Assembly: GCF_018390575.1 (NCBI RefSeq) | Contig: NZ_JAHBCJ010000002.1 | Location: 206,811 to 270,810, forward strand | Direction: 5' to 3' | DNA from: Bhargavaea massiliensis | GTDB lineage: Bacteria; Bacillota; Bacilli; Bacillales_A; Planococcaceae | DNA length: 64,000 nucleotides | In this document: positions 32,108-44,214 of the stretch, piece by piece | Layout: each line of letters starts with the position of its first letter | Numbering within the stretch: position 1 is the stretch's first letter | The notes under the pieces: generated by a model | What the model was told of the DNA's origin: nothing | Database searches by the model: none | The model's input: only the letters and a program-made list of their open reading frames with translations | Program-made: the position numbers and the translations under genes

Positions 32108-32643
32108 GCGAGTCCACTGTAGCCAAGCGCTATGCGCTCGCGCTGTTTGAAGTGGCCCGCGAAAAAGGGAAGACGGAAGTCATCAGCGCCGAAATGAGCG
32201 AGGTCCGCAAGGTATTCGCCGAAACGCGCGAGCTCCGTACGCTCCTGACTTCCCCCAAACTTTCGAACCGGGAGAAAAAGGCGCTTCTGGCCAAGCTGTT
32301 CAACGGCGCGGACCAGCTGACGCTCAATACACTTTACGTACTTTCCGATGCAGGCCGCCTCAATGAGACGGTGAATGTCGCAAACGACTTCATCTCCCTC
32401 GTGGACGAGGCAGCAGGCATCGCGGAAGCGAAAGTGTACTCCACCCGGCCGCTATCCGATACGGAACAGCAGGAACTTTCCGCTGCATTTGCCGGCAAGG
32501 TCGGCAAGCAGTCGCTCCGCATCGTGAACATCGTGGATCCGTCGCTGATCGGCGGACTGCGTATCCGTATCGGTAACCGGATCTACGACAACAGCCTCAG
32601 AACTAAACTGGATCACCTTAAGCGTGATCTCGTGAATGCATAA
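32104..32643 (+). CDS. atpH: ATP synthase subunit delta
   Basis: A 179-residue OSCP/delta subunit that joins the stator to the top of F1. It opens with STVAKRYALALFEVA and has the conserved C-terminal DPSLIGGLRIRIGNRIYDNS. It overlaps atpF by ATGA. Confidence 0.95.
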   Translation: MSESTVAKRYALALFEVAREKGKTEVISAEMSEVRKVFAETRELRTLLTSPKLSNREKKALLAKLFNGADQLTLNTLYVLSDAGRLNETVNVANDFISLVDEAAGIAEAKVYSTRPLSDTEQQELSAAFAGKVGKQSLRIVNIVDPSLIGGLRIRIGNRIYDNSLRTKLDHLKRDLVNA

Positions 32644-32651
32644 TCTTTTGA

Positions 32652-34181
<1,530 letters not shown>

Positions 34182-34200
34182 GTTCCGGCAGATCCAATAA

Positions 34201-36549
<2,349 letters not shown>

Positions 36550-36558
36550 TTATCCTGA

Positions 36559-36978
<420 letters not shown>

Positions 36979-36990
36979 CGATATCATCAC

Positions 36991-37036
36991 AAAGAAGAGC
37001 GGGCAGAACTGATCTGCCCGCTTTCTTTTCTTTTTT
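36991..37036 (+). terminator. atp operon terminator
   Basis: AGCGGGCAGA (36998-37007) pairs perfectly with TCTGCCCGCT (37013-37022), extended by AAAG/CTTT, then TTTCTTTTCTTTTTT. Confidence 0.95.
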
Positions 37037-37110
37037 CTGCAGCATTGAATGCCATGTGAGATCATAAGTGATGTATCCGGAAAAATCCATACAGAAAGGC
37101 GGAAGAGGAG

Positions 37111-37347
37111 ATGGACCAATATTTTGCCTTCCAATCCGTTACCGGGCTAATTTCCCATGTTTTCTTTATTGCCATCGCGTTTTACGCGTTGCAGGCAATC
37201 ATGCCGGAAAGCTGGATCCGGAAAAACAAAGTGTTCCAGGCACAGCTCCTGTATATTCTGCTAAGTATCGCCATCGGTTCGGCTGTATCGAATTTCTTCC
37301 TGGACATATCCTATTGGTCAAGGCAGCTACCCGGCCTTTTAGGCTGA
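37111..37347 (+). CDS. ywzB: DUF1146 family membrane protein (YwzB-like)
   Basis: A 78-residue protein with two membrane helices (GLISHVFFIAIAFYALQAI and LLYILLSIAIGSAVSNFFLD). It lies between the atp operon and murAA, as ywzB does in B. subtilis. GGAAGAGGAG precedes the ATG, though the distal AAGGCGG may be the real site. The function is unknown. Confidence 0.85.
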   Translation: MDQYFAFQSVTGLISHVFFIAIAFYALQAIMPESWIRKNKVFQAQLLYILLSIAIGSAVSNFFLDISYWSRQLPGLLG

Positions 37348-37350
37348 GTG

Positions 37351-37764
37351 CTGTCCTTCATGGACGGGCGTGCGGAGCAACGGGAAAGCCTGTTCCTGCC
37401 TCGGTCCATGAGGGACAGATCATAAAAAAGGCAGAAAGCTGTTTGAGACAAACTTCATAGGGAATGAACAAATTAGGTAAGAAGACCCGTACCGGCCGGT
37501 GGGCGCTTACCGACACAAAAACAGAAGAATCGACGTATAGTATGGTGAATGTGTTCACAATTAGGATTTACCAGGGCCGTCAGCTCAGCTCAAATCTTGA
37601 AACGGTGCTGGAAGCATTGTAAACTGTTAATGGTTTGTGTTTTTAAAATGGACACGCGAAGTGCTGGTTTGAAGGCCTCAGTCGCGGTCCGCTGTTGTCG
37701 AGAAAACAAGAAAAATCAGATTATGGATCATATGGATACGAGAGAGAAGCCGGAGGGACTTATA
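37351..37764 (+). other. ywzB-murAA gap: long stem-loop, GTGAA/TTCAC dyad, murAA leader
   Basis: A 15-bp stem (CTGTCCTTCATGGAC 37351-37365 with GTCCATGAGGGACAG 37404-37418, one G-U) encloses a loop of 38 nt. It starts 3 bp after the ywzB stop and has no T-run. Further on, GTGAA-TGTG-TTCAC (37545-37558) is a short dyad upstream of the murAA promoter, a possible operator. Nothing else in the gap looks coding. Confidence 0.5.
37598..37626 (+). promoter_or_regulatory. murAA promoter (sigma-A type)
   Basis: TTGAAA (37598-37603), 17-bp spacer, TAAACT (37621-37626). The leader would be about 130 nt. Confidence 0.55.
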
Positions 37765-39066
37765 TTGGAAAAAATTATTGTTAAGGGCGGACGGCCGCTG
37801 AATGGGTCGGTTCGTGTCGAAGGGGCGAAGAATGCGGTTCTGCCGGTTCTTGCCGCCGCACTTCTTTCAACGGAAGGAACGAACATCATCAAGGATGTCC
37901 CGATTTTGTCGGATGTATACACCATCAATGAAGTATTGAGGAGTCTGAACGCGACGGTCGAATTCAATGCGGAGCAGAACGAAGTACGGATCGATGCATC
38001 CGCCCCGCTGTCCAGCGAGGCGCAGTTTGAATATGTCCGCAAGATGCGGGCATCCATCCTCGTCATGGGACCGCTGCTTGCACGCAACGGTTTTGCGCGC
38101 GTTGCACAGCCGGGCGGCTGCGCAATCGGTTCCCGTCCGATTGAACAGCACCTGAAGGGCTTTGAGGCAATGGGCGCCGAAATCAAGACGGGCAACGGGT
38201 ATGTTGAAGCAAAAGTGGATGGCCGCCTGAAGGGTGCCCGCATCTATCTGGACTTCCCGAGTGTCGGCGCTACAGAGAACATCATGTCTGCGGCTGCACT
38301 GGCAGAGGGGACGACGATTCTCGAAAACGCGGCAAAAGAGCCGGAAATTGTCGATTTGGCAAACTATATTAATGAGATGGGCGGCCGTATCGTCGGTGCA
38401 GGTACGGACACAATCCGCATCGAGGGCGTCAAGTCTCTGCATGGAGCAACCCATCATATCATCCCTGACCGGATCGAAACCGGTACATTCATGGTGGCAG
38501 CCGCAATCACGAAAGGTGATGTCATCATCGAGAATGCGGTTCCTGAACACAATGCCGCACTCATCGCAAAGCTGAAGGAAATGAACATCGAAATTGAAGA
38601 CACTGATGACGGCCTGCGCATCCGCGCTGAAAAGCCGCTCCGTTCGGTGGATATCAAGACGATGCCGTACCCGGGCTTCCCGACAGACATGCAGTCCCAG
38701 GTGATGGCACTGATGCTGACAGCGGAAGGTACCGGAGTCCTTACAGAAACGGTATTCGAAAACCGGTTCATGCATGTCGAAGAATTCCGCCGCATGAACG
38801 CAAACGTCAAGATCGAAGGACGTTCCGTCATCATGAACGGCCCGTCCAGCCTGCAGGGGGCCGAAGTGGCGGCTACTGACCTGCGTGCCGCAGCTGCGCT
38901 GATTCTGGCCGGTCTGGCAGCGGAAGGCATCACACGGGTGACGGAACTGATCCACCTGGACCGCGGCTATGTCGATTTCCACGGTAAGCTTGCGCGGCTT
39001 GGTGCAGATATTATCCGGGTGAACGACGACGAAACAGCAGATGAAAAGGAAAAGGAACTGGTATGA
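37765..39066 (+). CDS. murAA: UDP-N-acetylglucosamine 1-carboxyvinyltransferase, MurAA type
   Basis: A 433-residue MurA, the first committed peptidoglycan enzyme. The catalytic Cys is Cys119 in [13 protein letters not shown]. The TTG at 37765 gives the family N-terminus [14 protein letters not shown] and follows CGGAGGGA at 37751-37758. Longer in-frame starts run into the leader and promoter. Its place before spoIID is that of the major MurAA of B. subtilis; the paralogue is at 15371. The C-terminus ends in a charged tail ([13 protein letters not shown]). Confidence 0.95.
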   Translation: MEKIIVKGGRPLNGSVRVEGAKNAVLPVLAAALLSTEGTNIIKDVPILSDVYTINEVLRSLNATVEFNAEQNEVRIDASAPLSSEAQFEYVRKMRASILVMGPLLARNGFARVAQPGGCAIGSRPIEQHLKGFEAMGAEIKTGNGYVEAKVDGRLKGARIYLDFPSVGATENIMSAAALAEGTTILENAAKEPEIVDLANYINEMGGRIVGAGTDTIRIEGVKSLHGATHHIIPDRIETGTFMVAAAITKGDVIIENAVPEHNAALIAKLKEMNIEIEDTDDGLRIRAEKPLRSVDIKTMPYPGFPTDMQSQVMALMLTAEGTGVLTETVFENRFMHVEEFRRMNANVKIEGRSVIMNGPSSLQGAEVAATDLRAAAALILAGLAAEGITRVTELIHLDRGYVDFHGKLARLGADIIRVNDDETADEKEKELV

Positions 39067-39073
39067 TCCTTCG

Positions 39074-39204
39074 GGAGGGCGGCGCCCGCCCTCCTGCACC
39101 TCGTGGAAGGCCGGCACTGCCGGCGCCAACGCCAATCATGCAATAATCTTATTCCTTATCTATCTATAATAAAGGCGGACCGGCTTTGAGCCGGTCCGCT
39201 TTTT
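39074..39204 (+). terminator. murAA 3' hairpin and terminator
   Basis: GGAGGGCGG/CCGCCCTCC at 39074-39094 lies right after the stop. The terminator proper is GCGGACCGGCT (39175-39185) with AGCCGGTCCGC (39189-39199), followed by TTTTTC. Confidence 0.88.
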
Positions 39205-39237
39205 CATATCTCTTCCGCCGGGCACATAGAATCAGGT

Positions 39238-40212
39238 ATGAAAAAGTTGATTGCACTCGGACTAATCATTTTTCTGTTCAGCATGCCGATCCTGCTGAAG
39301 AAAACGGAAGGTACGGCAGTGGTCAAGCCGCCTGCCGGACCGGAAGAGACCCAGGCCCCGGAAACAGGTGCCGCTTGCGAAGTGTTCCTGACTGTGGAGG
39401 GCGAGCCTGAACCGGTTCCGCTCGAAGAGTACGTTGTCGGCGTCGTCTCGGGCGAGATGCCAGCCGGTTTCAGCAAGGAAGCGCTGAAGGCACAGGCAAT
39501 TGCAGCACGCACATACGCGCTCCGGGTCACGTCCGGCGGCAAGGAAACGATCCGGAAGGACACCGCCCATCAGGTGTACAGGCCTGAGGCAGAGCGGAAA
39601 AAGGAGTGGGACAAGGGGTATCCGGAAAACGAGCGGAAAGTGAGGGAAGCGGTGACCGAGACGGAAGGCAAAGTGCTGATCCATGAAGGGGAGCTCATTT
39701 CCGCCATGTTCCACTCTACCAGCAACGGAAAAACAGAAACTGCAAAAAACTACGGAGGGACGGATATCCCGTACTTGCGTAGCGTAGAAAGTCCCGAGGA
39801 TGCGGATATGTCACCGAGGTTCGAGGATTCGGAGACATTCACGCTCAGCCAATGGAATAAAAAACTCGGAGGCGACTGGAATGCCGCCATGTTCGGGACC
39901 CTCCGCCTGAAGCGGAACGAGACGGGACGTGTCCAGCAGGCGGAAGCAAACGGATTTACGATGGATGGACGTGAGATGCGGGACAAGCTCGGCTTACCCT
40001 CCACGGACTTTGATATCGCCTACGACCCTGTAAAGAAAATTGTTCATGTATTCACGAAAGGCTATGGCCATGGCGTCGGAATGAGCCAGTACGGGGCTGA
40101 GGCCTTCGCGCGCGAAGGATGGCCCGCAGAAAAGATTTTATTCCACTATTATGAGGGAACGACAATAAAAAAATTGGAAGCGGCTGATCCTGAGTGTTTA
40201 AAATCCCCTTAA
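39238..40212 (+). CDS. spoIID: stage II sporulation protein D
   Basis: A 324-residue lytic transglycosylase of the mother-cell engulfment complex SpoIIDMP. It has one N-terminal membrane anchor (LIALGLIIFLFSMPILL). The SpoIID domain contains the catalytic-Glu segment VSGEMPAGF and the C-terminal GYGHGVGMSQYGAEA. Length is usual. The ribosome site is weak (AATCAGGT), and only about 34 bp lie between the murAA terminator and the start. A sigma-E promoter must therefore be very close; I found no convincing one. Confidence 0.94.
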   Translation: MKKLIALGLIIFLFSMPILLKKTEGTAVVKPPAGPEETQAPETGAACEVFLTVEGEPEPVPLEEYVVGVVSGEMPAGFSKEALKAQAIAARTYALRVTSGGKETIRKDTAHQVYRPEAERKKEWDKGYPENERKVREAVTETEGKVLIHEGELISAMFHSTSNGKTETAKNYGGTDIPYLRSVESPEDADMSPRFEDSETFTLSQWNKKLGGDWNAAMFGTLRLKRNETGRVQQAEANGFTMDGREMRDKLGLPSTDFDIAYDPVKKIVHVFTKGYGHGVGMSQYGAEAFAREGWPAEKILFHYYEGTTIKKLEAADPECLKSP

Positions 40213-40242
40213 CCTGCCAACAATGCGGTTGAGGTGATGATA

Positions 40243-40902
40243 ATGAGAGAAGAGAAACCGAATAATCCTTCTCAGAAGAACAAGAATCGCAAAAGCTGGT
40301 TGTGGCCTGCCATCTATTCAGGATTCGCGGTCTTATTCGTAGGGATGGTCTGGACCTATCAGGCAGTTACGAACGATGCAGATGAAAAGGTTGAAGTGTC
40401 TCAGTCGGGCAATCCGGCAGGGGGCGGTGACGTCACAGTGGAGACCAATGCATCAAACGAAACCATGAAGTTCCCGTTTGATGAAGCGCTTCTCGATGGC
40501 GTATCCGTTATCCAGGAATACTATGACATGGAAGCAGATTCAGAGCAGCGAGAAAAAGCCCTTCTCGTCTTTAGTCAGACGTATGTGACAAACAGCGGCG
40601 TGACACTTTCGAACAATGACGAGCCTTTCGAAGTGAAGGCTGCGCTGAGCGGAACAGTGGAAGAAGTGGTGGTCGATGAATTCATGGGCAACAAAGTCAC
40701 CCTCAAGCATGCGGACGGTCTGGAAACGACGTATGGCTCGGTGACAGGCATTACTGTTGAAAAGGGCGACCAGGTTGCACAGGGCCAGACAATTGGGACC
40801 ACTGCCGCTAACGAGTGGAACCCGACTGCCGGCAATCATCTGTTATTCGAAGTGAAAAAAGACGGCGTTGCCGTCAACCCGGGCAATTACCTGGCATTCT
40901 GA
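40243..40902 (+). CDS. spoIIQ: stage II sporulation protein Q (degenerate LytM/M23 domain)
   Basis: A 219-residue forespore membrane protein that pairs with SpoIIIAH across the septum. One membrane helix (WLWPAIYSGFAVLFVGMVW) is followed by a linker and an M23-like domain. The zinc motif is degraded: the first His/Asp site is replaced around LSNNDEPFEV, and the C-terminal HxH is HLL (NHLLFEV). It is therefore probably not a peptidase, as in other SpoIIQ. ATG 40243 gives MREEKPNN and follows GAGGTGAT. Position between spoIID and spoIIID confirms the identity. Confidence 0.9.
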   Translation: MREEKPNNPSQKNKNRKSWLWPAIYSGFAVLFVGMVWTYQAVTNDADEKVEVSQSGNPAGGGDVTVETNASNETMKFPFDEALLDGVSVIQEYYDMEADSEQREKALLVFSQTYVTNSGVTLSNNDEPFEVKAALSGTVEEVVVDEFMGNKVTLKHADGLETTYGSVTGITVEKGDQVAQGQTIGTTAANEWNPTAGNHLLFEVKKDGVAVNPGNYLAF

Positions 40903-40908
40903 TTGGAG

Positions 40909-40945
40909 CCGGACGGCCGACCGAGAGTCGGGCTGTCCGGTTTTC
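40909..40945 (+). terminator. spoIIQ terminator
   Basis: CCGGACGGCCGAC (40909-40921) pairs with GTCGGGCTGTCCGG (40927-40940), one mismatch and one bulge, then TTTTCCC. Confidence 0.8.
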
Positions 40946-40966
40946 CCGTTTTTAGGACGGGAGCGT

Positions 40967-41029
40967 TGAGACGATGCCGTTCTGAGATGGGAAGTTGCCA
41001 TACTTCATTGAGACATCGCTGCACTTTCC
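40967..41029 (+). repeat. 21-bp phased array C (TGAGACGTTGCCATAC type), three units
   Basis: TGAGACGATGCCGTTCT at 40967, TGGGAAGTTGCCATACT at 40988 and TGAGACATCGCTGCACT at 41009 lie exactly 21 bp apart. The array follows the spoIIQ terminator. The rest of the gap up to 41177 contains only candidate sigma-E elements (CATAT 41134-41138 and CCTACATG near 41154) for spoIIID. Confidence 0.8.
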
Positions 41030-41177
41030 GCTGTCCGGTTTCTGTACAAAACAATCCGCCAGAAAAAAATTCGTCTCCGCCTTTCTTCCCAAAGCCGATT
41101 TTACCCAATCCGGTCTGAATCCGTTTGCGGCGGCATATGTTGTGAAAAGCGTTCCTACATGAGGAAAGGAAGAGAAC

Positions 41178-41471
41178 GTGCACGAACATATCCGGCGCCG
41201 ATGCCTGAAGTTGGGGGAATTGCTGCTGGAGACGAGGGCGACCGTCCGGGCGCTTGCCCGATCGACGGGGTATTCCAAAAGCACCGTCCACAAGGATCTG
41301 ACGGAGCGGCTCCCAAATGTGGATGGGGAGCTGGCACGTGAAGTCGCGGAGGTGCTCGCCTACCATAAGGCGATCCGGCATCTGCGCGGAGGCGAGGCGA
41401 CGCGCGACAAGTGGCGCCGCACCCGCACCGGGTCGGAAGGGTGCAAGGAACCGGCGGCCCCGAATTCCTGA
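41178..41471 (+). CDS. spoIIID: sporulation transcriptional regulator SpoIIID
   Basis: A 97-residue mother-cell DNA-binding protein that tunes sigma-E-dependent genes. The helix-turn-helix is TVRALARSTGYSKSTVHKDL and the conserved C-terminal basic region has YHKAIRHLRGGEATRDKW. The GTG start at 41178 follows AGGAAAGGAAGA. The tail (TGSEGCKEPAAPNS) is variable. A sigma-E type promoter about 20-45 bp upstream is plausible but imperfect. Confidence 0.95.
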   Translation: MHEHIRRRCLKLGELLLETRATVRALARSTGYSKSTVHKDLTERLPNVDGELAREVAEVLAYHKAIRHLRGGEATRDKWRRTRTGSEGCKEPAAPNS

Positions 41472-41482
41472 AAAAGTGGTCC

Positions 41483-41520
41483 GCGTCCGGCGTTCTGCCG
41501 GAACGCCGGGGCGCTTTTTT
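41483..41520 (+). terminator. spoIIID terminator
   Basis: GCGTCCGGCGTTC (41483-41495) pairs with GAACGCCGGGGCGC (41501-41514) with a one-base bulge, then TTTTTT. Confidence 0.9.
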
Positions 41521-41623
41521 CATGGGACGAGAGTGGTGATTCCCGTATGTTCATTGTCTGGCCGCTATGATAAAATGGGACAAGACAGAAATCATACGGG
41601 AGATGGACGGAAGGAGCACGGAT

Positions 41624-42619
41624 ATGTTCTACAGGGATATCGGAATCGATCTCGGCACATCAAACACGCTGATCCACGTGAAAGGAAGCGGAGTTGTGCT
41701 GAACGAGCCGTCGGTCGTCGCGGTCGACCTGAAAACGAAACAGGTGCTGGCAGTCGGTGACGAGGCGTACCGGATGCTCGGCCGTGCGCCGGGGACCATC
41801 CAGACCATCCGTCCGCTAAAAGACGGCGTCATCGGCAATTTTGACATGACAGAAGCCATGCTGACGAAGTTTATCGATCGTCTCGGTGTAAAGGGCTTTC
41901 TCCGGAAGCCGAGAATCCTGATCTGCTGCCCGGTCCAAGTGACCGCGGTCGAGCAGAAGGCGATCCAGGATGCCGCGCTCAAGGCAGGCGCGCGTCGAGT
42001 ATACATAGAAGAAGAGCCGAAGGTGGCCGCAATCGGAGCCGGTATGGACATCTTCCAGCCGAGCGGCAACATGATCATCGACATCGGCGGCGGAACGACT
42101 GATATCGCGGTGCTGTCAATGGGCGGTATTGTCACCAGCCAGTCCGTCAAAGTCGGCGGCAACACATTTGATGCGGACATTCTGCAATACATCAAAAAGC
42201 ATGAGCAGTTGCTGATCGGGGAACCGACAGCGGAACTGATTAAAAAAGAGATCGGGACGGCGCTGCCCGGTTCCGAAAAGAAGACGATTGACATCCGTGG
42301 GCGGGACCTCGTCAGCGGCCTTCCGCGTGCCGTAACGGTGGATTCGGACAAGATTGCGGGGGCTATCCGGGAATCGGTCATGATGATCGTACAGGGCGCA
42401 AAGAACGTCCTGGAAAAGACGCCACCGGAGTTATCGGCCGATATCATCGACCGCGGCATCATTCTGACCGGTGGAGGTGCGCTTCTCCATGGAATCGACG
42501 GCCTCCTGTCCGAGCAGGTGAAGGTACCGGTCTACTTGGCAGACGATTCGCCAGGTTGCGTCGTGACAGGCACGGGCATTATGCTGGATCGCCAGCGGAC
42601 GGTATTCGTCAAAGGCTAA
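41624..42619 (+). CDS. mbl: MreB-family cell shape protein Mbl
   Basis: A 331-residue actin-like protein that guides lateral-wall synthesis. Nucleotide-binding motifs are FYRDIGIDLGTSNTL (phosphate 1), MIIDIGGGTTDIAV (phosphate 2) and RGIILTGGGALLHG. The start ATG 41624 has GGAAGGAG at 41609-41616. An in-frame ATG at 41567 would add 19 residues without a site. Its place after spoIIID is that of mbl in B. subtilis. The flagellar flhO/flhP genes that follow mbl there are absent here. Confidence 0.94.
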   Translation: MFYRDIGIDLGTSNTLIHVKGSGVVLNEPSVVAVDLKTKQVLAVGDEAYRMLGRAPGTIQTIRPLKDGVIGNFDMTEAMLTKFIDRLGVKGFLRKPRILICCPVQVTAVEQKAIQDAALKAGARRVYIEEEPKVAAIGAGMDIFQPSGNMIIDIGGGTTDIAVLSMGGIVTSQSVKVGGNTFDADILQYIKKHEQLLIGEPTAELIKKEIGTALPGSEKKTIDIRGRDLVSGLPRAVTVDSDKIAGAIRESVMMIVQGAKNVLEKTPPELSADIIDRGIILTGGGALLHGIDGLLSEQVKVPVYLADDSPGCVVTGTGIMLDRQRTVFVKG

Positions 42620-42646
42620 ATCAGTGCATGGATTAGGGAGATTGCA

Positions 42647-43126
42647 ATGACTGGAAAAGACAAGCTAGAACAGAATACCGGCAAGCGGCAAACAGGCCGG
42701 ACAATCAGCCGCTCAGGCGATGAGCGCACATTCCGTGCGACCAACCGGACTGTCGAACGGCAGAAAGCAACAGCAAAGAAAAGTGCTTCGGCGGCTTTCG
42801 TCCCGTCCGCAGAACGCACAAACGGAAAAGTGTTCAGGGCGACGAACCGGACCGCAGAGCGGGAAAAGGCGCATGCCGCTGTCAAGAACAAACCGGCAGG
42901 AAAACAGGCTGCATCGCAAGGCAGCAAGCAAGAGGTAGGCCGCTGGGTCCAGATCCGGCTGATCCCGATCTGGCTGCGCGTGCTGCTGTTCTTGCTCGGC
43001 GTCGCAATTGCGGCTGTACTCGGTGTCATGTTCGGTTACGGCGTCATCGGCGACGGCAAGGCGCTGGATGCGCTGAAGCCGGAAACATGGCAGCACATCT
43101 GGAAAATGATCAATGGCGATGTATGA
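42647..43126 (+). CDS. EpuA-family small membrane protein with duplicated N-terminal motif
   Basis: A 159-residue protein, often annotated as an RNA polymerase beta subunit through an old naming error. The C-terminal EpuA domain has one membrane helix ([20 protein letters not shown]) followed by the typical [19 protein letters not shown]. The long basic N-terminal part contains a duplication: [15 protein letters not shown] near residue 27 and [15 protein letters not shown] near residue 61. It lies between mbl and fabZ. Function unknown; the basic repeats face the cytoplasm if the helix has the expected topology. Confidence 0.8.
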   Translation: MTGKDKLEQNTGKRQTGRTISRSGDERTFRATNRTVERQKATAKKSASAAFVPSAERTNGKVFRATNRTAEREKAHAAVKNKPAGKQAASQGSKQEVGRWVQIRLIPIWLRVLLFLLGVAIAAVLGVMFGYGVIGDGKALDALKPETWQHIWKMINGDV

Positions 43127-43163
43127 CCGCCAGCAGGCGGGCCATATTGAAGGAGGAGCACTA

Positions 43164-43610
43164 ATGTTGACGACGGAACAGATCCAGGCAATCCTGCCGC
43201 ACCGCTATCCGTTTCTTCTGGTTGACCGAATCACGGAACTGGAAGAGGGAAAACGGGCAGCCGGCTACAAAAATGTAACCATCAATGAAGATTTCTTTAA
43301 CGGGCATTTTCCGGGCTATCCGGTCATGCCGGGCGTCCTCATCGTCGAGGCGCTTGCGCAGGTCGGTGCAACGGCAGTGCTTTCTATTGAAGACAATGCT
43401 GGCAGGCTGGCGTTTTTCACCGGCATCGACAACTGCCGGTTCAAGCGTCAGGTAAAACCGGGTGACCGCCTGGATCTTGAAGTCGAGCTGACGCGTCTCC
43501 GGGGCACGATGGGCAAGGGACATGCCATTGCCCGCGTTGACGGCGAAATCGCCTGCGAAGCGGATATCCTGTTCGCCATCGGCCCGAAAGCTGAAGAAAC
43601 TGAAGCCTGA
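43164..43610 (+). CDS. fabZ: 3-hydroxyacyl-ACP dehydratase FabZ
   Basis: A 148-residue hot-dog fold enzyme that dehydrates 3-hydroxyacyl-ACP in fatty acid synthesis. The catalytic His is His49 in [13 protein letters not shown] and the Glu is Glu62 in [19 protein letters not shown] at the N-terminus is typical. ATG 43164 follows AGGAGGAG at 43151-43158. An in-frame upstream ATG at 43113 overlaps the EpuA gene. It corresponds to ywpB of B. subtilis. Confidence 0.96.
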   Translation: MLTTEQIQAILPHRYPFLLVDRITELEEGKRAAGYKNVTINEDFFNGHFPGYPVMPGVLIVEALAQVGATAVLSIEDNAGRLAFFTGIDNCRFKRQVKPGDRLDLEVELTRLRGTMGKGHAIARVDGEIACEADILFAIGPKAEETEA

Positions 43611-43716
43611 CTGGCACTTAGCATGTGCAGGAAAGTCCGCTTCATGCGGGAAGCCCAGGCTGAAATAGGAAACGAGAATTTTATCATTGTTCCTCCCCAA
43701 ACGGCCAAGCTAAAGG

Positions 43717-43781
43717 CATCGCGCAGGCCTGCGTGATGACCGAGGCAGAGCGGCCGTCCGGACGGCCGTGCAGAAACCTCG
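43717..43781 (+). other. structured region upstream of the lipoprotein gene
   Basis: CATCGCGCAGG/CCTGCGTGATG (43717-43738) is an imperfect palindrome of 22 bp. CGAGG (43741-43745) and CCTCG (43777-43781) enclose the perfect palindrome CGGCCGTCCGGACGGCCG (43751-43768). It ends 12 bp before the ribosome site. It could be a structured mRNA leader or part of the fabZ 3' end. No T-run follows. Confidence 0.5.
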
Positions 43782-43808
43782 CACAATATCCGGAGGGGAG
43801 GATTTTAC

Positions 43809-44141
43809 ATGCTGAAAAAAGCGGCACCGGCACTGTTTGCCACCGCTGTCATGCTTGCGGGGTGTAACGGGGACGAAGATGCACTCCCTGCTGACAACGA
43901 GACACCGATGGAAGACATCCAGGAAGGCAATGATGAGATGTTCGACGGCAATGGCAATGGTGACGGCATGGGCGGTGAAGGCACGAACGGTCCGGTCGAC
44001 CCTGACGGAACGGGGCCGGGATTTGGTGAGTTCGGCAATGATGACGGCGGCGGAACCGACGTGAACGAACGAGAAGAGATCATGGAAGACGATCTTGATC
44101 GAAACGGCAACGGCAACGACGGCATGGGCGGAGGCCAATAA
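43809..44141 (+). CDS. small acidic lipoprotein
   Basis: A 110-residue predicted lipoprotein. The signal peptide MLKKAAPALFATAVMLAGC ends in a lipobox LAGC, giving a lipidated Cys19. The mature part is almost entirely Asp, Glu, Gly and Asn (NGNGDGMGGEG, DLDRNGNGNDGMGG). A very strong ribosome site GGAGGGGAGG precedes the ATG. The composition suggests a disordered, negatively charged, possibly calcium-binding surface tail. No family is recognised. Confidence 0.75.
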   Translation: MLKKAAPALFATAVMLAGCNGDEDALPADNETPMEDIQEGNDEMFDGNGNGDGMGGEGTNGPVDPDGTGPGFGEFGNDDGGGTDVNEREEIMEDDLDRNGNGNDGMGGGQ

Positions 44142-44146
44142 CAAAG

Positions 44147-44182
44147 AACCCGGTCGGTGCGGATGCCCGGCCGGGTTTTGTC
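44147..44182. terminator. bidirectional terminator between lipoprotein gene and ywpF
   Basis: AACCCGGTCGG (44147-44157) pairs with CCGGCCGGGTT (44167-44177) with one G-U. TTTTG follows on the plus strand and TTCTTTGTT on the minus strand. The flanking genes converge here. Confidence 0.8.
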
Positions 44183-44214
44183 ATGAAAAAGGACCGCATG
44201 GAGTGGCGGCCCGT

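Noticed and set aside
39165-39170. TATAAT promoter between murAA and spoIID
   Set aside because: It lies directly before the murAA terminator and has no -35; transcription from it would be stopped at once.
39205-39232. sigma-E promoter of spoIID (CATAT and CATAGAAT)
   Set aside because: The -10-like CATAGAAT is too close to the ATG at 39238; the start of transcription would fall in the gene.
43629-43640. RNase P RNA (motif AGGAAAGTCC)
   Set aside because: Only one short conserved block is present; the gap is 200 bp and the other rnpB blocks are missing.
43448-43786. minus-strand gene beginning MIKFSF after GGGGAGGAACA
   Set aside because: A ribosome site is present by chance, but the frame runs antisense through fabZ and no conserved motif is seen.
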